The notes under the pieces were generated by a model. The model saw nothing but the letters and a program-made list of their open reading frames with translations. It was not told the origin of the DNA and searched no databases. Both the position numbers and the translations under genes were made by a program. Shown here one piece after another: positions 56,631 to 64,000 of a DNA stretch of 64,000 nt (position 1 is its first letter; the number at the start of each line of letters is the position of its first letter). The DNA comes from Diorhabda sublineata (Eukaryota; Arthropoda; Insecta; Coleoptera; Chrysomelidae), in NCBI RefSeq assembly GCF_026230105.1, contig NC_079480.1, positions 28,934,488 through 28,998,487 of the forward strand. Reading direction: 5' to 3'.

Positions 56631-57642
56631 AAAAAGGCTGATGCTGGAGAAAATATTTGAAATTATAAATACTTAGCTTTGACAATGGATATATTTTTTA
56701 TAATTTTGACAATTTATATTTATTTGATGTCATCTTTGCGTGATATAGGTCTCGGTTAAATATGTTTTGTTCGTGCGTTGCGTTTGATCCAGATTTGATC
56801 TTACCCAATACAGCAATATGAGCAGAAGTTTTCACGTGTTGGTCTATTTACATTTCTTTATCACATTGGAAAGCAACAATGTTTAAGATATACATTCCTT
56901 ATAAAAAACTCGTAGCGTCTCGAAGATTAGATTAGGAAACTGTTCCTGTAAATTTTCTTTGTATTCACATTGTGTATGTTGATATAAATAACTTACTTTT
57001 TCCTTTGTATAGAATATAACTAACGCACGAAGAACAGTACACTTTTCCCATATCCATACATCGTTCTTTGTATGGCTCAACCCATATTGACGCAGAACTA
57101 GGTTTTGGTATATTACGAATAAAAATTAATTAATTAATTCCAACAATACTAAGCACAATGTTATCGATGTTACCTCTTCAAAAGTATAGAATAAATAAGA
57201 CCGGACACAAATTGGTCTACACGCTATCCAACGTCTAACATATCTTAGGATAAAGGATTTAAAACGACTTTTTTTAAATTGCACACTTATTGACAACTGC
57301 TGAAAAAGTAATTGCTTCAGAATAGCATATTTATAAAGTTGTTTCTATTTTGAAGCATGTGCCGAAGCCTTGAGACTTTTCTTAATTATGCTATTCAATA
57401 ATGTTGCATGCAAATATTTAAAAAATGCCTATAGTATTCAAAATATGTGGAATATGTGTTTCGTTACTAATTATTATTATGTTAGAAGAGTGTTTTTTAT
57501 GTAAAAAAGTTGGTATAGCATGAAATGTGGAATAATATTATTAAATATCGAATATTATATACGCAAGAATGTTGATTGAAAACAAAAAGAAAACATAAAA
57601 AGTTGAAATAGGAGAATAATTTTATTCCAATGCTATCGGAAA
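56631..57642. other. Non-coding AT-rich region
   Basis: No gene or repeat recognised. A 65-codon - strand frame at 56883-57080 has no family resemblance. Confidence 0.4.
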
Positions 57643-57880
57643 TTAACCTTTTCACTGCTAGTATTACTTGTCTCAATGTATCAATGATTGCTGAAATCCA
57701 TTAGAATGCATTTATGGGACTATTTTAGTCAGTCGCAGTCGTCAAATGTTTAAAATCTTGCGCTTGACTAAGGGATGGTCCGCAAGTACAGAACATTTGT
57801 CTAGATCTACTAAAATGTAGCAAAGCCCGGAAAACTTCACTGGCCCGACTATAGAAGGACGTCGCAGTGAAAAGGTTTAA
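57643..57880. mobile_element. piggyBac-like MITE flanked by TTAA
   Basis: TTAA at 57643-57646 is followed by CCTTTTCACTGC (57647-57658). The exact inverse, GCAGTGAAAAGG, is at 57864-57875, then T and TTAA (57877-57880). TTAA target duplications with CCYTTT-type termini are diagnostic of piggyBac elements. The core (about 205 bp) is GC-richer and carries no transposase; the 62-codon - strand frame there is a chance reading. Confidence 0.8.
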
Positions 57881-57933
57881 ATTAATTGAAAAATACGGAT
57901 CACCTCTATTCAATTTAAAACTAAGGTTATGCT

Positions 57934-58616
57934 CAGAACTGGTTAATAGTACTTAAAATAGTACTAAAGTTAAAGTATCGATATCCTTGTATTTCAAAGT
58001 ACTCAGTACTCAAAAAGTTTCAAGTAATTTTAATCTCACTGAGTACTCGTAACTTCTACTGTTGACGAGTAACTAGTACGATTATCTAGACAGCGACGCC
58101 GACACTATTAGACAGAAATAACAGGAAGTCTTGTCACTTAAACTCGCTTGTCGCTTATTTTGTTTGTTTGCAGTCATAGATCACCGATCAATCGTCAGAT
58201 AACAGATCTCAACAAAATTACTTGAAACCTAAATTTAAAATTTCAAAATGTTATATACCCAAGACATGTCTTACTTAAAGTCATTTTACTCTTCAGTAAT
58301 ATAATATTTAGCACTATTCAACAGTTTTGACTGTAAAATCGTAACTTTCACCTCATCTTTGATTATTTAATTCAGTTAATAACCTTCCGATTTTTATTAA
58401 ATTGAAAAGTGAGTCTCTGCGATCAAATATCAAAATAAAATTGTAAAATCTTTGACGAGAACAGAAGGGGTGAGAATAGGGTACTTAATGATACTCGCTA
58501 CTCATTTTTTTGCCAGTACTTTCTAAAATATGTAAAAGTACTCATTTATTTGACTATTTTTCATAGTATACATGTACTTGAATACTTTTGAGTACTTTTC
58601 AAAGTAGCTCATTGCG
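57934..58616. mobile_element. Possible hAT-like MITE rich in AAGTACTC words
   Basis: The left side has CAGAACTGGTTAATAGTACT, then CAAAGTACTCAGTACTCAAAAA and ACTGAGTACTCG. The right side has the inverse theme, AAAGTACTCATTT, TTTTGAGTACTTTTCAAAGTAG. Many hAT-type MITEs begin CAGNGNTGG and carry such subterminal GTACT repeats. Termini are degenerate and no 8-bp duplication was found, so this is tentative. Confidence 0.4.
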
Positions 58617-59529
58617 AAGTGAACATTTAGGGTAGCTCCGATCAGTTTATAAAAAACTGATTCAATTGAAAACATTAGGTGGTATTCCACACTTTCAGAT
58701 GCGATATCTTCATCTATCCTAAGGATTGAGAATTCGGCCGATTGCATCACAATAAATAAAACAAGTTTCAACACTTTATTGTTATTTCTGACACAATTTC
58801 CATCTTAATTTATGGAGTTATATTGTGGTTTTTCACAAAATAATTCTCTCCAACTAGTTAGCAATTAAAACTGATTTCCCTTGACCATCTTAAGGATCAG
58901 AAACCCGTTAAAAATTGTCTTATTACTTTGTTCTTAAAGATTATGCGGCATGTGATTTCCAATTTGCTTTTGCATTATTTCATAAAAAGTGGATTGTTAA
59001 TTTCGTCTATTGTTGATGATAGTCCTCGAATCGCTTTCTTTCTCATTTCTTTTCAAAGGTCATGCGTGACATTCTGCTAAGCGAAAACTTTTTTGGAGTT
59101 TCAAAAATTTTATGTTTCTGGTTAAGATATTATAAGAAAACCAACCACAAAGCGGAGTTTTGGGTCGCTGATTATATGGTCTAGGTACGGCTTAAGCAAT
59201 TGAAGCAAAACTCTCCTTAGAGAGAGCCCAGAAAAACGACACTTGAATCAACAAAAACAACATATTAATTCGTCACAAATCAATAATTACTCAGTATCCA
59301 CACTCCTTAAACTTTCATTGTTATTGGAAAGTCGATTGGGTATCTGCTTGTTTTTTTGAATTAATCGATAATAATTTGATATTCCATGGTTAAAGTAACT
59401 TGATAAAAATAGAATAACTACCAATCTCATTCTTGAATGCTTTTTTGTCATACGAATTTTCTATTAAGAGTAATTTTGTACGAAATAAAACTTACATTTC
59501 AATATAGTTGAGATTATAGCTTTTTGAAA
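58617..59529. other. Non-coding AT-rich region
   Basis: No supported gene or repeat. Confidence 0.4.
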
Positions 59530-59992
59530 ATCGAGAAACCAAGTAAATAAGGCCTCAAGAATTTGGAGCTATCTGTAGGATCTCTTATAGAAAAACAAAT
59601 ATATGTCCACCGATAAAGTACGCACATACCAATCCATAGTAAGACCTATACTTACATATGCGGTCACAAGAAAAACGAAGAACATAATAAGGACAGTAGA
59701 AATGAAAACATTGAAAACTATTGAAGGAGTGAACCTAAGAGATAAAATAAGAAGATCTGAAAATCAGGATGTAGTCCGTTTCTCGAGATCGAGACGACGA
59801 TATTGAAGAGACCACATCGACAGAACGATAGAAGATCGATTTGCTAAATGGGCAGAGGACGAAAAACCAACTTCTGACTGACCTCCCAAGAGATGATACA
59901 ATAGCTGGACATCTATTTCTCAAGAGGCTGAATAGTAGTCGAAACAAGACTAAGTCTTAAAAAAAAGAACAGATGAGAAGAAGAAAATCTAG
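59530..59992 (+). mobile_element. Second, 5'-truncated copy of the RTE-like LINE
   Basis: The + strand reads VNKASRIWSYL, KNKYMSTDKVRTYQSIVRPI, LTYAV, RTVEMKTLKTIEGVNLRDKI and RDHIDRTIEDR, aligning with the C-terminal part of the element at 41400-42620 (ASRISGFL, RNKFLSIESKTRIYKTCVRP, TEMKTLRSIT, RDHVNRMDDDR). It ends with AAGTCTTAAAAAAAAG and GAGAAGAAGAAAA, like the 3' tail of the first copy. There are several stops and a short deletion after LTYAV. Only the last 150 or so codons remain. Confidence 0.82.
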
Positions 59993-61150
59993 TTAATTGA
60001 ACACAGAACTCTAGACGTGAAGGTTGTAAATAAACTATATCTTTGATAGGGTATATTGATTCCAAACGTAAATAAAATTTCTAAACTATTTACTAATAAA
60101 ACGCTTCTGTTTGAAGTAGATAAAACGAATGGTAAAGTAGAAATTAGAATTTTTAGATTAAAGTGTGTGGAAAGTAGCGCCTTCATATTCTGTAAAAACA
60201 GACATTTAAGGAAAAAGCTTTCATAGATTTTTCAATATAACGATCTGATTGTTACTACTTATTGAAAACCTTTCTGTGTTACTATTAAAACATAATAAAA
60301 GGTAAAGATAGAGAACGCAATATCGAATAGTGCTTCGAGTAATAAAAAAATCGCTGTTACAAAAATATGTCTCAGAGGGATTATTTGGAGTACACAAAAG
60401 AATAGATATCGAAGACTATTTTTCAAAGAAATGTGAATAGTAGATACTTTTAACAAATCTTCGACGAATGTTTATTAGTAGCTATAGCTAGATAAAACAA
60501 ATAATGTAACTGTTTGTATATTAATTCGGGAAAGTTTGTTAAAATTTTGTTCATGTATATTTAACATTAATGTCTTACTCGTGGAGTTAATACTATACTG
60601 AGTAAATATAAAATTAATTTTGACTAGTTAATGAGTTAATCAACAAAAGTATTTATTGAAGGTCCTTCAAGGGTGCAAACACAAGAAAGCCGTTTCAGAT
60701 GTTTCCTCACCTCCACGGTGGGAATGGCGATTCCTTCCAAAAAAGATCGCTTTTCAAATCGATTCGAATCGTAGCCCGATGAATTGATTCATAAAAAATC
60801 GAGGTCTAAAAGATTTTTTTTCAAGTTTGTCTTCATAATATGAATATAAACCCATTTTATGGAAAACAAGAGATATACCATAATAAACAATCTCTGGGAT
60901 ATGTAATCAGTAAAATCGGGGATATCGATAATAATAATTATTTTTATCATCATATATTTTCTATATGTATTCAATACATTAAAAAGTTAAGAATATAAAT
61001 AATATAGCTTACATTTCCCAGTGCTTAATATCTGAGCTTTTTACAAACAACAATCTGTCAAGTCTACCGGAATCCAAGCGGTTCCGTACATTAACTTATT
61101 TATACGGCCATATTATAATAATTTTTTTTCTACGACCGTGCGCTGTAACC
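59993..61150. other. Non-coding region with a GC-richer patch
   Basis: A hydrophobic 65-codon - strand frame at 60259-60456 is probably a chance product of AT-rich DNA. Positions 60655-60790 are GC-richer (AAGGTCCTTCAAGGGTGC, CACCTCCACGGTGGG) and non-coding. Confidence 0.35.
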
Positions 61151-61214
61151 CACTTTCCCGCACGCATTTTAGTTTTGAAAGTGTCACTTTCCCGCACTAG
61201 TGCAGGAAAGTGAC
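61151..61214. promoter_or_regulatory. Cluster of E2F-like sites in palindromic array
   Basis: CACTTTCCCGCAC occurs at 61151-61163 and 61185-61197, each containing TTTCCCGC, an exact E2F/DP consensus (TTTSSCGC). A third, inverted copy with one change (GTGCAGGAAAGTG) is at 61200-61212. The stretch 61183-61214 is a 32-bp palindrome with 15 of 16 pairs matching, and GAAAGTG-T-CACTTTC at 61177-61191 is a second palindrome. The cluster lies about 180 bp before the recombinase start codon. Binding is inferred from the motif only. Confidence 0.6.
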
Positions 61215-61261
61215 ATTCTTCAAAGGAGAAACAACTATCAAACCACCCGGGTTTGATATCA

Positions 61262-61275
61262 GTTGCTATGACAAC
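61262..61275. promoter_or_regulatory. RFX X-box-like site
   Basis: GTTGCTATGACAAC fits the X-box consensus RYYVYY-N1-3-RRHNAC bound by RFX factors. It lies between the E2F-like cluster and the recombinase ATG at 61396. Function is inferred. Confidence 0.5.
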
Positions 61276-61395
61276 CCAAGCGTGTAATTGTTACTAAAAC
61301 GTCAAAGTTGTTCAAAACGTCTTGGAAGTGACCGAATAAGAACAATCTTCTTCTAAATTAAACCACATTAAACCGAATCCGATACAATAATATTA

Positions 61396-62129
61396 ATGGA
61401 TTCATCCGACGAAGAACTTCCCGAAGCCATTTTGAAGGCTGCAAATGAAGCTAATTCCGAGCTGTTACCTGCCAAAACCAGACTAAGGTATGAGAAGCAA
61501 TACGACCATTTTGTTACATGGTGTAAGGAGAAAGGGGCCAAATCTTATTAGGAAGAGGTATTTTTGGCGTATTTTTCAGACCTAAGTAAGGTTTTGAAAT
61601 CTAATACATTATGGTCCCGCTATTCGATGGTAAAAAGTTTAGTAAAAATAAAACAAAATTTGAATATAGGAAACTTCCATAATCTAACGTCGTTTCTTAA
61701 ACAAAAAAATATTGGTTTTCGAGCACAGAAAGCACAAGTTTTTACCAAAGAAGATATATCCAGGGTTATGCTAGCTCCCGATGAAGTATACCTGATGATT
61801 AAAGTGAGTACCATTTTTGCACTGGCTGGCGCTCTCCGCAGATCCGAGCTTGTAAATATCACTGTCGACGACATTCAAGATGAAGGCAACCTAATTGTTG
61901 TGAAAATTTCTGATTCCAAAAATCATTCGTAGCATATTTACGCCTACCTAATCCGGAACGTTATACAGGACACAGTTTCAGACGTTCTTCGGCAACGTTC
62001 CTAGCAGACTCCGGCGAAGAAATAACCAACCTAAAGCGCCTCGGTGGTTGGAAGTCTACTACTGTCGCTGAAGGCTATTTGGAGGACTCCGAGAATCAGG
62101 AGTCACATGACCGTTTATTCATTCTCTAA
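61396..62129 (+). pseudogene. Crypton-like tyrosine recombinase, disrupted
   Basis: An ATG at 61396 opens MDSSDEELPEAILKAANEAN and continues through TRLRYEKQYDHFVTWCKEKG (SAM-like DNA-binding domain). A TAG stop at 61549 breaks the frame, which resumes as EEVFLAYFSDLSKVL. The catalytic domain shows ALAGALRRSELVNIT with the first Arg, then an internal deletion with frame change near 61930. After it come YTGHSFRRSSATFLADSG (HxxR), LKRLGGWKSTTVAEGYLEDS (Trp and the Tyr nucleophile) and a stop at 62127. The beta-strand with the catalytic Lys is lost. No reverse transcriptase is adjacent, so Crypton is likelier than DIRS. About 245 codons remain. Confidence 0.85.
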
Positions 62130-63510
62130 AACGAACATTAAGGTACATCCACATACATAACGCATAGTGCGTAGAAGCTCCATCCTGTATAAAATTACGG
62201 ATGTTGTGGGTGTTGGATCGTTGTCCATTTGCCCAAGTAAATCTTTTTTTCATTTTCAGATAACTTTGCCCGTCATGTGACCCTCAAAAAAGTACGGACC
62301 CACGAGACCTCTGGCATGGATACCTGCTGATTTTTCGAGAAAGTTGCTTGACGTCGGCCTCCCTATTTAGAGTAAATGATTTGAACTGTCAGAGTTCATT
62401 TAATTTCTACAAAAGCAAAATTGATACGATTCAAATATGCATCTGATTATGAACTAAAATGTATGAAAAAATTAATCATTATATTTCGAAATAATAGCAG
62501 TATTTCCTACATACATAATTATGGGATTATAATCTATTGACGAATAAACTGAATAAAAATCACAGAAAAACGCCTCAAAATATAATTCTCCAGAAATGAT
62601 TTGTCAGGAGTGCGAAATATAGTGAAATGCCAAACTCATACATATATTATAATGATTGTAGAAAGGAACAACTCTATCCGCACGCAGAGCGGTTCAATGA
62701 ATTTGCAAGGGCGATACTTAATCTAGAGCTGTCTAGAGCAGGCGGCATGGCAACTTCTCCGTAAAAACACCTACCTATTATGGCTGATGACTGCTAGATG
62801 GATTTGTAGCTAAGACTTGATTGTTCCTGCTTTGTTTACCTATCAAACGTTTAACATTCATCTCCTTGTTTTGCTGTTCCTGCTTTTCAATTCCTCCGTA
62901 AATGTGAATGTGAAATTTCGGATTGTTCTTTGACGCTTATTATTCGGATTCGGATGGTCTTGGAGCACATGTGTATAATTCTATGTCAAACTATATGTAA
63001 TTGAAGAGGACATTTCGTAATTTCTTAATCAGTGAAAATGAAATTGGAAACGCAAGTCAAAAATACGATTCCTTTCATAAAAAACTTAATACAACAATAC
63101 AGATTGTCAGAATAATAAAATTATGTTTTTGTATCGTATTGTATACAATGGAATAAATTCAATAAAGCGTACATAATGTACATGTGAAAAAACCTGGAAC
63201 AGGTCGATTTTTGTTCTTAAATTGACAACTTACAGTAGGAAAATATTAATTATCCCCTTTCAGAAGCCCCTCTGGAATATAAGCATCCCCTTGAAAATTT
63301 TAAATAAGATAGGAGGTCTTGTGGCACCTTGTTAAAAGGGGTTTCAGTCCTCTGTTTAGCAATATGAAGTTTTTTTTTAATTTGGTGCAATTATAAGAAA
63401 ACATTAATTTTTAACATGTAAAAGTTTGATAATGTGTCTATCACTAAACTTTCCATAGAATGAAGATAATAATGTCGCAAAATATTTAGAATGTATCTTT
63501 CAATGAACAA
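62130..63510. other. Non-coding region with two GC-richer patches
   Basis: Positions 62150-62400 (ACGCATAGTGCGTAG, GTCATGTGACCC, TTGACGTCGGCC) and 62680-62950 (CGCACGCAGAGCGG, GGCGGCATGGC, TTTGTTTACC, a Fox word) are GC-richer and have no ORF. The first follows the recombinase and may be its 3' part. No gene recognised. Confidence 0.35.
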
Positions 63511-64000
63511 TTAAATTGAATGTTCACAATGACCAAAATTCACTTGACAATCACCGAGGCGATTTTGAAATTCTCGTACAACATTTTGTATTACCTCAAG
63601 GGTTATTTTGTTATTTTCTTCCGTTATTCTAACTTTTAAATCAGCAATATTATTGGGTCTACTAAAATATACTTTAGATTTTGAATAAACCCATAAGAAG
63701 TGATCAAAAGGAGTCAAGTCGGGAAATCTAGCCGGCCATTCGATCGTTCCACGTCTTCCAATCCACCTTTTGAGAAATTTAAACCTATTGATTTAAATAA
63801 TTTCTAACTGTACGTGCACAATGCGGCGGAGCTCCGACTTGTTGGTAATAAATAGATCGATATATCTCATTTGTATGATTAACACTCGGAAAAACTCTTT
63901 GAAATGTAGGCACTGAGAAGCTAATCAAAAAATCTAGATAAACCTCATCATTAACTGTGCCCTCAACAAATTAAGAACCAATAATTTGTTAATGATACCA
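63511..64000 (-). pseudogene. Tc1/mariner-superfamily transposase remnant, cut by the window edge
   Basis: On the - strand, from the window end inward: GTVNDEVYLDFLI, YYQQVGAPPHCARTVRNYLN (second catalytic Asp position replaced by Val in xxGAPPH), then after a frame change KRWIGRRGTIEWPARFPDLT and PFDHFLWVYSKSKVYF, ending RLGDCQVNFGHCEHSI. This matches insect transposases with SPDLTPLDFFLWGYLK. It is related to, but not the same subfamily as, the remnant at 52490-53305. The N-terminal half lies beyond position 64000. Confidence 0.82.

Noticed and set aside
60755..60780. tRNA B-box-like GATTCGAATCG
   Set aside because: No A-box or cloverleaf can be built around it.

Overview
The window is a strongly AT-rich piece of an insect nuclear genome. 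The only protein-coding gene I can support is an orthologue of the BCL11A/BCL11B zinc-finger repressors (Drosophila CG9650 type). The transposon mix (Helitron, piggyBac, mariner/Tc1, Copia, RTE-like and Jockey-like LINEs, a Crypton-like tyrosine recombinase) and the sparse gene density would suit a beetle, but order and species cannot be fixed from the sequence. I found no tRNA, rRNA, CRISPR or bacterial-type feature.

Region 1-29.6 kb is the BCL11 gene on the + strand. Three coding exons are visible: 4423-4662 (C2HC finger), 5773-6039 (linker) and 27330-29269 (all other zinc fingers and the stop codon). All are joined in phase 1 and give about 814 residues. The first exon, with the start codon and the NuRD-binding N-terminus expected of the family, is not in the window. 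The last intron is 21.3 kb. It holds one deleted mariner copy and several GC-richer islands that stand out from the AT background and are candidate cis-regulatory elements, as expected for a developmental transcription factor.

Region 29.6-41 kb is mostly non-coding: the 3' UTR, a (TA)51 microsatellite, one decayed LINE RNase H fragment and a 1.24-kb element with about 140-bp inverted ends.

Region 41-64 kb is a transposon graveyard: two copies of one RTE-like LINE, two opposed copies of one Jockey-like LINE, a Copia gag remnant, a Helitron with both ends intact, two piggyBac transposase remnants plus a piggyBac-like MITE, two Tc1/mariner-superfamily transposase remnants, further MITEs and a Crypton-like tyrosine recombinase pseudogene. 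The recombinase has E2F-like palindromes and an RFX X-box-like site upstream. All the transposon ORFs seen are interrupted or truncated.

The most interesting unexplained signals are the clustered E2F/X-box sites before the tyrosine recombinase, the long-TIR element at 38.6-39.9 kb, and the GC-rich islands in and beyond the BCL11 locus. No clearly new multi-gene system is visible.
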